Assembly (NCBI GenBank): GCA_903872255.1
Contig: CAIQJW010000226.1
Span: 1-33,100 of the forward strand
Direction of reading: 5' to 3'
DNA from: an uncultured delta proteobacterium
GTDB taxonomy: Bacteria > Desulfobacterota > Syntrophorhabdia > Syntrophorhabdales > Syntrophorhabdaceae
Length of the DNA stretch: 33,100 bases
Every line of letters starts with the position of its first letter. The first letter of the stretch is position 1. Below, one piece after another: positions 1 to 9,154 of the stretch. The notes under the pieces were generated by a model. That model had not been told where the DNA came from. It saw nothing but the letters and a program-made list of their open reading frames with translations, and ran no database searches. The position numbers and the translations under genes are program-made.

Positions 1-909
1 CTCCCGGGTGACGAGGTCATTGAAACTCAGGGCAAAGATGTCATGGTTGTCCTGAAGGGTGATCCGTGTGAACTGCTCGAACTGCCTGAAACTGAAGTCA
101 GGCGTGGCTTCAATGAAGTTTCTTAGCGACGAAAGAACCTCACGGTGCGAGATCAGGCGGTCGGCGATCCGGCCGGCGATGGTCTCGCCGTCATCTCTGA
201 GATGGGTGTACTGTGCCTGTCTCTCCCAGCGGGCGGCGCCGTAAAAAGCCGCCGCTACCAATCCCAGGGTCACGAGCATGGGCAGTACGATGCGCCGGCG
301 CCGCTCGCGCCACAGTTCATCCCTCCTGTTGAGCACGCACAGGGTGAGGGGAGCAAAGACCAGCACCCCCAAAACATCGCCAACATACCAGTTCCACCAT
401 GTGAAAAGAAATTCGGTATCTTCGATAATACCGGTGGCATAAAGCCCGGTAACGCTGATCGAGGCTGACAGTAAACAGGCAAGCACCCCTCCCAGGACAA
501 GGAAACCGAAAACATCCTGTTCCCGCTCCATATCACGCCAGGACTGTCCCTGCCAGCGCTCAACCAGCCAGCTCCCGGCAAAGGCCTGAAACGTTGCGCC
601 GACGGCGATCAGGGCCGCCACGGCTGCGGTTTTCATATTCAGCGTACCGCCGAGCCAGGCGTGTGACATGTTCAAAAGGGCAGAGCCGATCCATGCGCCG
701 AGCAATACCCGGCGCCCGTACCAGAGAACAAAGGCCAGCGCGAAGCCGGACGCGGGGAACACCGGGCTTGCATACCCCGGGGGGATTGCCAGCATGAGAC
801 CCATCGCACCCAAGAGGGCGTAGGCCACGGCAAAAAATATTACCAGGAGTGCAGTTGGCGGGGTGCTTATCGTGAACGCGTGAGGGGCTTTGTGTTTCTT
901 GCCTGACAA
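1..909 (-). CDS. MASE1 domain followed by CHASE-like domain, N-terminal part of a membrane sensor (truncated at window start)
   Basis: Open minus frame from TTG at 909 (AGGAG 7 nt upstream) to window edge; translation LSGKKHKAPHAF...GYASPVFPASGFALAF...TEFLFTWWNWYVGDVLGVLVFAPLTLCVL...FIEATPDFSFRQFEQF. Not in ORF track because no stop lies inside the window. Confidence 0.75.
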   Translation of the reverse strand, partial: MSGKKHKAPHAFTISTPPTALLVIFFAVAYALLGAMGLMLAIPPGYASPVFPASGFALAFVLWYGRRVLLGAWIGSALLNMSHAWLGGTLNMKTAAVAALIAVGATFQAFAGSWLVERWQGQSWRDMEREQDVFGFLVLGGVLACLLSASISVTGLYATGIIEDTEFLFTWWNWYVGDVLGVLVFAPLTLCVLNRRDELWRERRRRIVLPMLVTLGLVAAAFYGAARWERQAQYTHLRDDGETIAGRIADRLISHREVLSSLRNFIEATPDFSFRQFEQFTRITLQDNHDIFALSFNDLVTRE

Positions 910-1158
910 TCCATCGCTCCTGCCTAGATTAATAACGGCACCTTATGCCTCGGCCGCCGCAACAAGTTGTTCATCACCATTTTCTTACAATTGTAAATGT
1001 TGCGCAAGAAGCAAATTCAACCGGGCGATCGGTTGGATCCTGTCAGTTAATGTTGCATATTCGCAAAACGTGTTCGCATCACCTTCCAATAGGGCACAAC
1101 TCCTGGCGCAATAGCAATTGGAAGAATTTTCCCCTGGCTTTGCTGAATGAGCAGATCG

Positions 1159-2061
1159 TTATTTTTGCTCGTTTAGTTCAAGATATATGATCTCAACCAT
1201 GCTCGGCCAACGCGTGGCCCCGGGCTGGGCAGGTTTATCGTCGACATTATATATTTTCTTTATTTCGTCGAGGTTTTTACCTTCTTTCATCAGTGTCTTA
1301 ACCCCGCTTTGCTTATCTTCTATGCTGCGGATATGATCCTGTATTTCTTTTCTTGTAACCGGATCGCCATGCCCATTGACAAAAACCTCAGCATCAAGAT
1401 TCAGTATGGATCTGAGAACCCTGACAAGTCCGAATGAACTGCCATATTTGTGGCGGTGGATCAACTGGTCTCTCCCGACAAAAATGAGGTCGCCAATGAA
1501 GGCCACTTTTTCACCGGGGAAGAAAACAACGATATCACCGTCAGTATGTGCAGGGCCGAAATAGATGAGGTCGATATTTTTGCCGCTGCTATAAATGCTA
1601 AGCCTGTCAGAGAAGGTGATATTAGTAAGATACTGGCGTTCCCTTGTTGACGAAAAGGCCTTATCCATGTGCTTGCGTGTGTTTTCGTGGGAGATGACGG
1701 TTAACCCTTTCGGGAAACCGACAAGGCCGTTCACATGGTCGCGGTCGCTGTGCGTGATAATTATGTGCCCAATGGGAAGAGGCGTAAACTTCCGTATCTC
1801 TGAGATCATCCGGCTGGCAGAATCTTCCGTCATCTTGGCGTCTATGATCAGGACTTCCTTCTCGCCGATGAAAAATCCGGTATTGGCGCCATCCCCTCCT
1901 TTCACCTGGAAGATGTTTCCCTTCACATTTTGAATAGAGATGGACGGGACTGTCTGCCGTACGGGTTGGGCTTGTGCGGGAGCCTGCTGCGCTAAACCGG
2001 GGGGAATGAAGCCCAGCAAGACAAGGGCGAAGACCAAGTACATCACGGAACGTTTCACCAT
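1159..2061 (-). CDS. Secreted/periplasmic MBL-fold metallo-hydrolase
   Basis: ORF 1159..2097; internal start MVKRSVMYLVFALVLLGFIPPGLAQ gives a signal peptide; MBL motif ITHSDRDHVNG, later FIGDLIF and NGHGDPV. Confidence 0.8.
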   Translation of the reverse strand: MVKRSVMYLVFALVLLGFIPPGLAQQAPAQAQPVRQTVPSISIQNVKGNIFQVKGGDGANTGFFIGEKEVLIIDAKMTEDSASRMISEIRKFTPLPIGHIIITHSDRDHVNGLVGFPKGLTVISHENTRKHMDKAFSSTRERQYLTNITFSDRLSIYSSGKNIDLIYFGPAHTDGDIVVFFPGEKVAFIGDLIFVGRDQLIHRHKYGSSFGLVRVLRSILNLDAEVFVNGHGDPVTRKEIQDHIRSIEDKQSGVKTLMKEGKNLDEIKKIYNVDDKPAQPGATRWPSMVEIIYLELNEQK

Positions 2062-2184
2062 GTTTGAAGAAATATCACATGGCGCATAAAGTATCAATAG
2101 GTCAATCTCTTCAAGGCCCGCACCCCAAAAACTGTGCGGGCCACCCCGTTAATCTTCCTGGCGTTTGACCGCGAATCTGGAGTC

Positions 2185-3210
2185 CTACCCCGGACTCACC
2201 CTCTCCCAGTCTTCTTTTACATATTCCATGATCTTCTTCCCCCGGTCCGAATAGATTTGGATACCTTCCCAAGATGGCATTCCGAAGATCTTCTGCATGA
2301 GCAGTCCATCGTCGCCGAACCATTGGACGAGGGGTCCCCCGAAGAAGTAGCCCTTTGTCCTGAGGTGCTCCACAAGGCTGTCCACCCACGGTGAGGAGAG
2401 TCTGAGCCAGACTTGCACGACCACCGTGCCTTTGGCGAGGGCCTGCCTCTCCTTGGCCTCGAAAACCGAAGGGAAGTCCTTTCCCCCTTCGTGGACCGAC
2501 ATGCGGGCCACATGGGCAAAATCAAAGATCTGCGTTGTGATGGCAGTGTTGGGACCCGCGGGATTCGTATCCGTTAAGGAGGGCGACAGCGTCCGTTTGT
2601 CGTCGAGACCCTCATAGATAAACGCAAGGGCGTCCCTGTATCTCTGCGGCACATAGACCGTGTGAGGCTTCGGATGGTAGGTTCGGAACATGAGAAGGGT
2701 AGAGACCCGTCCCGAAGCGCTTTGTTCCTTTGCGTACGCCTCCGCGGGCATAAGGTCCACTTCAAGGGCCGTGGCCAAAAGGCGGGAGGGAACCAGGGAT
2801 TTCTGCATGTAAAGGTGATTGCAGACGGCCTCTCCCATTACCACGTCGAGTTCCATGGACAGGGCCATTTCCTCGAAGGCGTATTCCTGTAGTTTGGCTA
2901 TTATCCCGAATTTTCTGTAGGAGGGCAGAATAAGACCCTGGCCCAGCTCATATAGCCTCGGATTCGGACCGGAGCGATAATAGGCCTCGTGCCCTATAAT
3001 GTCGCCCTTTACGGTGCGGGCTACAAGGGGTATGTTGTCGCCGCCCCTAAACGCCTCGGTGAGCCCGATGGGATCGTACACCAATGTTGCGGGATAGGCG
3101 TCACCGTACACCTCTTTGAAGAGCCGTGCTATACCGGGGGCGTCTTCAGGACAAAACGCATCTATCACGAACTCCTGCCCGGCTTCAATCCGTGCTTCCT
3201 TATCTGTCAT
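2185..3210 (-). CDS. GNAT-like protein (paralog of the two RsbW-GNAT-like proteins upstream)
   Basis: In-frame start MTDKEARIEAGQEF at 3210, 2 nt after the MFS stop; GNAT-like segment LILPSYRKFGIIAKLQEYA; C-terminal part aligns by eye with ORFs 9155 and 10539. Confidence 0.7.
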   Translation of the reverse strand: MTDKEARIEAGQEFVIDAFCPEDAPGIARLFKEVYGDAYPATLVYDPIGLTEAFRGGDNIPLVARTVKGDIIGHEAYYRSGPNPRLYELGQGLILPSYRKFGIIAKLQEYAFEEMALSMELDVVMGEAVCNHLYMQKSLVPSRLLATALEVDLMPAEAYAKEQSASGRVSTLLMFRTYHPKPHTVYVPQRYRDALAFIYEGLDDKRTLSPSLTDTNPAGPNTAITTQIFDFAHVARMSVHEGGKDFPSVFEAKERQALAKGTVVVQVWLRLSSPWVDSLVEHLRTKGYFFGGPLVQWFGDDGLLMQKIFGMPSWEGIQIYSDRGKKIMEYVKEDWERVSPG

Positions 3211-3212
3211 GA

Positions 3213-4394
3213 CTATGATTCCCTCCTTTTGAAAATTACCCACACGAGACCCGAGGCAAAAAGGCTCAGGCAGGCGGTAAAGATGAAGAGTGCGCGATAT
3301 CCTCCCCCCGACACGAGAAGCCCCCCTGCGAAGGGGCCCACAAAGAAGCCGCCCTGCATCGTGAGCAGGGATAGGTTGAGATTCATGCTTCTCAATCGGG
3401 GAGCCGACACATCGAATATGAGGGCGACAACCACAGGCATGACAATCCCCCACCCGAGCCCGGAGAAAAGTGCCAGCGTATAGAACGCTCCGGAGTTGGC
3501 GACATACCCGAGCGCAAGGTAGCAGGCGGCAAGCCCGGCCAGGGAGGCACCGGTGATGACAGCTTTGTTGAAACGGTCAAAGAAGGTCGACCCCGCGACC
3601 CTCACGCCTATCATGGCCGCCGTGGCGACGGTGAAGAAAAAACCCGGGTTCTCGATCCCCCGTCCGCGGGCATATTCCTTGAGAAAGAAAAAAACTATGG
3701 TGTAGCTGCTGTACAGCAGGAGCTGTACCACGAGGAGGGCCGCCACCTTCCGGTCCTTGAGATTTATGAAAAGGTCCCTCATGCCTGTTGCGCGAGCGCC
3801 TTTCGGATCCGATGCGCCGGCAGGCGCAGCGGACTTAACGCCCAGGATAACGGCGGGCAAAAGGAGCATCACGAGGCCCCCTATGACCAGAATATGCCTG
3901 AAGTCCGCCGGTTTGTCCCCGATCAGTCCCACGACGGGAGGGATTATCGAATAGGGGAGGAGCCTCACCACGGATATGAATCCGAAGGCCTGGCCGCTCT
4001 TCTCCAACGGTATGTACATCACCAGCATGGCCATCAGGGCCGAGACAAGGCATACAAAGGCAGCTCCGTGGACTATGCGGACTGCCACGAGAGATGCGAG
4101 GTCAAAGGCAAAACTGTACGCGCAGAGCGCGGCGGCCATTATGATAAGGGCGATGACAATCCATCTCCGGCCATTCTCGCCGTTGAGCCGTACCGCAAAG
4201 ACGGGCTGAAGCACGAAACTTGCGAGGGAATCGGCCCCTATAAGGAACCCGAACCAGGCCGGGGAGATGGGCAGAGACTTAAGGTAGTGCTGGAACTGAA
4301 AGAAAAGGGCCATGACGGCGGCGGCAAAAAGAAAAATTATGTTGAGGATTATGAATTCTTTCGTGAAAAGCCCTCGCGGCTGAGACTGTGCCAT
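3213..4394 (-). CDS. MFS transporter
   Basis: 393 aa, many hydrophobic TM segments, MFS-like pattern; ends immediately before the GNAT-like gene. Confidence 0.85.
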   Translation of the reverse strand: MAQSQPRGLFTKEFIILNIIFLFAAAVMALFFQFQHYLKSLPISPAWFGFLIGADSLASFVLQPVFAVRLNGENGRRWIVIALIIMAAALCAYSFAFDLASLVAVRIVHGAAFVCLVSALMAMLVMYIPLEKSGQAFGFISVVRLLPYSIIPPVVGLIGDKPADFRHILVIGGLVMLLLPAVILGVKSAAPAGASDPKGARATGMRDLFINLKDRKVAALLVVQLLLYSSYTIVFFFLKEYARGRGIENPGFFFTVATAAMIGVRVAGSTFFDRFNKAVITGASLAGLAACYLALGYVANSGAFYTLALFSGLGWGIVMPVVVALIFDVSAPRLRSMNLNLSLLTMQGGFFVGPFAGGLLVSGGGYRALFIFTACLSLFASGLVWVIFKRRES

Positions 4395-4398
4395 CTCT

Positions 4399-5256
4399 TC
4401 AGGCCCTCAGGGGTTCTCTCCCCCGTCCGGCGAGGCGCACCACCAGGTTTCCGGCCAGGGCCTTCCTGTAAGCGGCGCTCGCCCTCACGTCGTCGATGGG
4501 GGAGACGCTCCGCTCCACTATAGGAACAATGCTTTGGAGGGCCTTTAGGCCAAGGGGTAAGCCGACGAGAGCGTCCTCGGCATCCTGTGAGGTCACCACG
4601 GTGGGCCCCACGCTGCCCCACGCAAACCGTGCCTTCTCGACAATGCCCGTTTCCGTGGTTGTCACGAGAGCGGCCAGGCTCGCTACGGCTATGGCAAGGG
4701 CCTTTCGCTGCCCCACCTTTTCGAAGTGATGGATGGTAAAAGAGTCCTCCTTTTTGAGCCATACGCCCGAGAGAAGCTCGCCGTCCGTGAGGGCGGTCGT
4801 CCCCGGTCCGAGAATGAACTCCCGTATCGGGACCCGGCGGGATCCGTCCTTCTTCCTCAGCTCCACCTGTGCGCCCAGCACGTAAAGCGGCGGCAGCACA
4901 TCTCCCGCGGGTGAGGCAGTGCAGATATTCCCCCCGATCGTGCCCATGTTCCTGATGGGGGGTGAGCCGAGCGACCTCAAGGCGCTCGCAAGGACCGGGA
5001 AATGCTCCCGGATCCGGGGGTGGGACAGGAGGCGCGTGTGGGTCGCGTGGGCCCCGATAAATACGGCGCCGCTTAGCTCCTCGATGGACTGCAGCTCCTT
5101 CACGCCTGCAAGACCTATGAGGACCGGAGGATATTTATTGAGGGCCCGCAGTTTTACGAAAAGGTCTGTACCACCTGCGAAGACAAGGGCCTCGCCGTAT
5201 TTTTCCCGCATATCCCAAAATTCGTCGAGGGATCCCGGACGGTAGACCGTCGTCAT
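4399..5256 (-). CDS. Molybdenum hydroxylase FAD-binding subunit (xanthine dehydrogenase/CoxM family)
   Basis: MTTVYRPGSLDEFWDM...ALVFAGGTDLFVKLR...IRNMGTIGGNICTASPAGDVLPPL; ATGA overlap with the upstream 2Fe-2S gene. Confidence 0.9.
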   Translation of the reverse strand: MTTVYRPGSLDEFWDMREKYGEALVFAGGTDLFVKLRALNKYPPVLIGLAGVKELQSIEELSGAVFIGAHATHTRLLSHPRIREHFPVLASALRSLGSPPIRNMGTIGGNICTASPAGDVLPPLYVLGAQVELRKKDGSRRVPIREFILGPGTTALTDGELLSGVWLKKEDSFTIHHFEKVGQRKALAIAVASLAALVTTTETGIVEKARFAWGSVGPTVVTSQDAEDALVGLPLGLKALQSIVPIVERSVSPIDDVRASAAYRKALAGNLVVRLAGRGREPLRA

Positions 5257-5729
5257 GGCAGCCCGTCCTTTTCCTTTGCGGCAGCGGCTGCTGCCACGGC
5301 CTCCACGATCTTTTGATAGCCCGTGCACCGGCACAGGTTTCCGCTTATGCCTTCCCTGATCTCAGCCTGAGTCGGTTCCGGGTTCCTTGAAAGAAGGTCA
5401 ATTGACGCCATGACCATGCCCGGTGTGCAAAACCCGCACTGGATCGCGCCATGCTCCACGAAGGCTTTCTGCAGGGGGTGGAGCCTTCCGTCACGCTCAA
5501 TCCCTTCGATGGTGGTAACCTCCGCCCCCTCGAGCTGGGCTGCCACCATGAGACAGGCGAGCCTGCTTTCAGAGTTCACCAGGATGGTGCAGGCACCGCA
5601 CTCTCCCGTACCGCATCCCTCCTTTGTGCCGGTCATCTCCAGATCTTCCCGGAGCACGTCGATCACCCTCCGCGCGGCATCCACGTCGATGAATGTGTTC
5701 TTTCCGTTGAGAGTGAAGCCTATCTTCAA
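5253..5729 (-). CDS. Molybdenum hydroxylase (2Fe-2S)-binding subunit (CoxS/XdhC-like)
   Basis: GCGTGECGACTILVNS...C and AIQCGFCTPGMVMA...GNLCRCTGYQKIVEAV; TTG start overlapping the upstream stop (TTGA). Confidence 0.95.
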   Translation of the reverse strand: MKIGFTLNGKNTFIDVDAARRVIDVLREDLEMTGTKEGCGTGECGACTILVNSESRLACLMVAAQLEGAEVTTIEGIERDGRLHPLQKAFVEHGAIQCGFCTPGMVMASIDLLSRNPEPTQAEIREGISGNLCRCTGYQKIVEAVAAAAAAKEKDGLP

Positions 5730-8059
5730 AGGACGGTCCCCTCCTCTTTTTTCCGGATAAGGGCCCCGTACACGGCCTCACCCGTCATGGGCGCCCGGAA
5801 CACTCTGGTCCCGCACGCGTCGGACACGGCATTCGCAATGGCGGGCAAGGGTCCGCTCATGCCTATCTCCCCCGCGCCTTTAAGCCCGAAGGGCCCCGTC
5901 TCTTCGTCTATCTCCACGGGTACGGAATCTATGGCGGGTATATCCATGGACGTGGGGATGATATAGGTGCTGAGGTCCCTGGTGACGATCCGCCCCTTAC
6001 GGACCTTGAAGTCCTCGGTGAGGGCATACCCCATACCCTGGGCCACCGCGCCCTCGATCTGCTGTGCAAATACCTGGGGATTGATGACCCTGCCCGCATC
6101 CGTGACAGCGAGGTACCTTGCGACATCCACCTGTCCGGTAAGCTCGTCAACCTCCACATATACGAGGTGGGCGCCGTAGGAAAAGATGAGGTGGGGACCC
6201 ATGTAGATGGCGTCAAGCTTTTCCCGAACCACGGGCATCTTGAAGTAACCGGTGGTCACTCTTGCAGAATCGTCCATAAAAGCGGCCAATTCCTCGAGAA
6301 GTAATTCTCTCCCCGTGGGGGTGTGCCGGACCTTTCCCGGCAGAAAGAGGAACCCTTCCGCCACCGACCCCGGGACGCGCTCGCAAGCGGCCTTAATGAT
6401 CGCCTTTTCCAGAGAGCGGGCGGCCTCGATGAGGGCATTGCCATAGGTATAGGTGGTCCTGCTTGCCGACGAGGAACCCGACGGCAGGGTGCGCGCCGTA
6501 TCGGGCAACACCAGCTCCATGGCGGAGGCGTCCTGGCCGAGTACATAGCCGGCGATCTGTGCGTAGGTGCTCGCATTTCCCTGTCCCATGTCTACAACAC
6601 CCGCATAGACCCTGATCTTCCCTTCGACCGTAAGTTCGATCTTCGCACGTGCCTCATCCGCAACCATGGGCGGGTACCCCATGGCGTGCGCCATGCACGC
6701 CACCCCGACTCCCCGGACCTTGAATGGGCCTGCCTCCTCCTTCCATGCGGCCCGCCCCTTCCATAGGGGATGAGAGGACATTTTTTCAAGGCACTCAACC
6801 GCACCGGTGGAGTTGGTGAGGGTCACTCCGAGACAATTCCTGTCCCCTTTTCGCACCGCGTTCTTGAGGCGGATGGCGAGAGGATCGATACCGAGCCTTT
6901 GGGCCGCCATGTCGACCATCTGTTCCATGGCTGCCGTTACCTGGGGCACGCCAAACCCGCGGAAGGGCCCTCCCACGGGGTTGTTCGTATACACGCACCA
7001 CCCCTTGATGCTCACGTTCGGAATGCGGTACGCACAGCCCGCATGTTCGGCCCCGAGGGTCATGATCTCCCCTCCCAGGGGTGAGTAGGCGCCACCGTCA
7101 TAATAGAGCCTGCATTCAAGAGCGTGGAACTCCCCGTCGTTTTTCGCGCCCAGCCGGTAGTGCATCTTCGCGGAAAGACGCTTTACTCCGGCCAGGAAGC
7201 TCTCCTCCCGGTCCCACCACATCTTCACGGGCCTGCCTCGCGAGTGAAGCACTGCAAGAGCGAGGAGGCACTGGACGGTGATGCCGTCCTTTCCCCCGAA
7301 GGCTCCGCCGAGATAGGGGGCGATGACGCGAATACCCGCGGGGTCAATTCCAAGAACCGGGGCGATCTCGAAGCAGTCACGGAAAGGCGTCTGGGTGGAT
7401 GCTACGATCACATACGTTCCATCTTCCCCTTGATAGGCCCATCCCGATTCGGTCTCAAGGTAGGCGTGCTCCTGTGCCGGCACCTCGAAAACACCTTCCA
7501 CCACCGCGTCGCACTCATTGAAGGCCTTCGCTGAATCCCCCGTCTCTACGGCCACGGCCTTTACGACATTTCCCTCCGGGTTGTCTTCGTGAATGCGGGG
7601 CGATGTTTCTTTAAGGGCCTCCTCCACGGAAAAAACCCCGGGTAAGGCCTCGTAATCCAGGGTAATCCGATTGAGAGCGTCCTTCAGGGTTTCACGGTTT
7701 TCCGCGAGGACGAGGGCCACTGCTTCGCCTGAGTGCCGTATCCTCGTGTCGGCGAGAACGGGCTGGTTCTTGCGGATTATTCCTATTCTATTCTCTCCGG
7801 GAATATCATGGTGGGTGAGGACCGCGATGACCCCGGGCAGAGCCCTTGCGTCCTCAGCGTGAATACCCGTTAGCGCCGCGTGGGGTACGCCTGCCCGTTT
7901 TACGCCTGCCCACAGGAATTCGCCATCATAATAGTCGGCGGCATACTTCTCTCTTCCCGTGACCTTGGCGTAAGCGTCCGCCCGGTGCGCCGTTTTCCCG
8001 ATATCGTAGCCGGCTCTCTCGATCTCCCCATTCTCAGGTTCTTTCAAGGATGTCTCCAA
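5726..8059 (-). CDS. Xanthine dehydrogenase-family molybdopterin-binding subunit
   Basis: 777 aa; GGAFGGKDG, FRGFGVPQVTAAMEQMVD, GVGVACMAHAMGY, VDMGQGNASTYAQIA, QIEGAVAQGMGYALTED, GLKGAGEIGMSGPLPAIANAV motifs of the family. Confidence 0.93.
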   Translation of the reverse strand: METSLKEPENGEIERAGYDIGKTAHRADAYAKVTGREKYAADYYDGEFLWAGVKRAGVPHAALTGIHAEDARALPGVIAVLTHHDIPGENRIGIIRKNQPVLADTRIRHSGEAVALVLAENRETLKDALNRITLDYEALPGVFSVEEALKETSPRIHEDNPEGNVVKAVAVETGDSAKAFNECDAVVEGVFEVPAQEHAYLETESGWAYQGEDGTYVIVASTQTPFRDCFEIAPVLGIDPAGIRVIAPYLGGAFGGKDGITVQCLLALAVLHSRGRPVKMWWDREESFLAGVKRLSAKMHYRLGAKNDGEFHALECRLYYDGGAYSPLGGEIMTLGAEHAGCAYRIPNVSIKGWCVYTNNPVGGPFRGFGVPQVTAAMEQMVDMAAQRLGIDPLAIRLKNAVRKGDRNCLGVTLTNSTGAVECLEKMSSHPLWKGRAAWKEEAGPFKVRGVGVACMAHAMGYPPMVADEARAKIELTVEGKIRVYAGVVDMGQGNASTYAQIAGYVLGQDASAMELVLPDTARTLPSGSSSASRTTYTYGNALIEAARSLEKAIIKAACERVPGSVAEGFLFLPGKVRHTPTGRELLLEELAAFMDDSARVTTGYFKMPVVREKLDAIYMGPHLIFSYGAHLVYVEVDELTGQVDVARYLAVTDAGRVINPQVFAQQIEGAVAQGMGYALTEDFKVRKGRIVTRDLSTYIIPTSMDIPAIDSVPVEIDEETGPFGLKGAGEIGMSGPLPAIANAVSDACGTRVFRAPMTGEAVYGALIRKKEEGTVL

Positions 8060-9146
8060 GCGCCCCGATGAATGCTTCCATGGCCTCGTGCCGCCCTATG
8101 CTCACCCGTATCCAGTTGGGAAATCTGAACCCTGTCATGCTGCGAACCATGACGCCGTGGCTCATGAGCCTGCGGTAGGCCAGGGTGTCGTTCATGGGCA
8201 GTCTGACCATGACGAAACAGCCCTCACCGGACTGGGTCATAAGACCCATCGATGCCAGCTCCGCGGCAAGATAAGCCTTCTCCGCCTTGACAAGGGCCCG
8301 TGTCCTCACGATGTGCTCGTCGTCGCTCAATGCAGCCAGGGCCGCATCCTGGGCCAGCACATTAACGGAATACACGACGCACGTGCGCCGTATAATGTCC
8401 ACCACTTCCGGGCTTCCCGCCAGGTACCCTATGCGCAGGCCTGCAAGGCCGTACATTTTTGAAAAAGTCCTGAACACAACGAGATTGGGAAACTCTTCGA
8501 TGAGGCGCATCCCGTCCGGAAAGTCCGGACTCTCCACGAATTCGCAATATGCCTCATCCACCACTACGATCCTGCTGCCGTTGATACGGGTGAGAAACCG
8601 CCTCAACCCCTGCTCATCCCAATACGTCCCGGTGGGGTTATTGGGGTTGCAGACGAAGAGTATTTTGGTGCGCTCATCCACCGCGTCGAGCATGGCTGCA
8701 GCATCGAAACCGAAGTCCTTAAGCGGGACGAGCCGCGCCTGGAATCCGGAAAAGCTGGCCACCCATTCATAGACGGCAAACGTCTTATCTGCGGTAATGA
8801 TATTGTCCCCTTCCTGGCAGAAGGCTTTGATGACAAAGGCAATTACCTCATTTGCGCCATTTCCTACAAGAAACTGATCCGGATCAAGCGCGTATTTTTC
8901 CGCGAGCCTTTTGCGCAGGTAGTATGAATCACCGCTCGGGTAAAGAACTGACCTCGGAGGCTCGAACCGGCCTATCACCTCACGGGCTGTGGGCGGCGGC
9001 CCTAAGGGATTCTCGTTATTGTTGAGACGGTAGAGTTTATCGCACCCATAGAGCTTCATCAACTCCGGGTCCGGCTTGCTCGGGATGTAAGGATCGAAAT
9101 TCTTGATGTAGTCCGGGATAAGGCCGGCAAGGTTGACGTAGGGCAT
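8034..9146 (-). CDS. hisC: Histidinol-phosphate aminotransferase-like PLP-dependent aminotransferase
   Basis: 370 aa; LNNNENPLGPP, NPNNPTGTYW, VVVDEAYCEF, FRTFSKMYGLAGLRIGYL (PLP lysine region). True HisC role not implied by context. Confidence 0.85.
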   Translation of the reverse strand: MPYVNLAGLIPDYIKNFDPYIPSKPDPELMKLYGCDKLYRLNNNENPLGPPPTAREVIGRFEPPRSVLYPSGDSYYLRKRLAEKYALDPDQFLVGNGANEVIAFVIKAFCQEGDNIITADKTFAVYEWVASFSGFQARLVPLKDFGFDAAAMLDAVDERTKILFVCNPNNPTGTYWDEQGLRRFLTRINGSRIVVVDEAYCEFVESPDFPDGMRLIEEFPNLVVFRTFSKMYGLAGLRIGYLAGSPEVVDIIRRTCVVYSVNVLAQDAALAALSDDEHIVRTRALVKAEKAYLAAELASMGLMTQSGEGCFVMVRLPMNDTLAYRRLMSHGVMVRSMTGFRFPNWIRVSIGRHEAMEAFIGALGDILERT

Positions 9147-9154
9147 GGGCCGGA

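Noticed and set aside
3894-4523. 209-aa plus-strand ORF
   Set aside because: Antisense to the MFS and FAD-subunit genes; composition is typical of high-GC shadow ORFs with no recognisable motif.
5451-5966. 171-aa plus-strand ORF
   Set aside because: Antisense across two well-supported molybdenum hydroxylase subunits.
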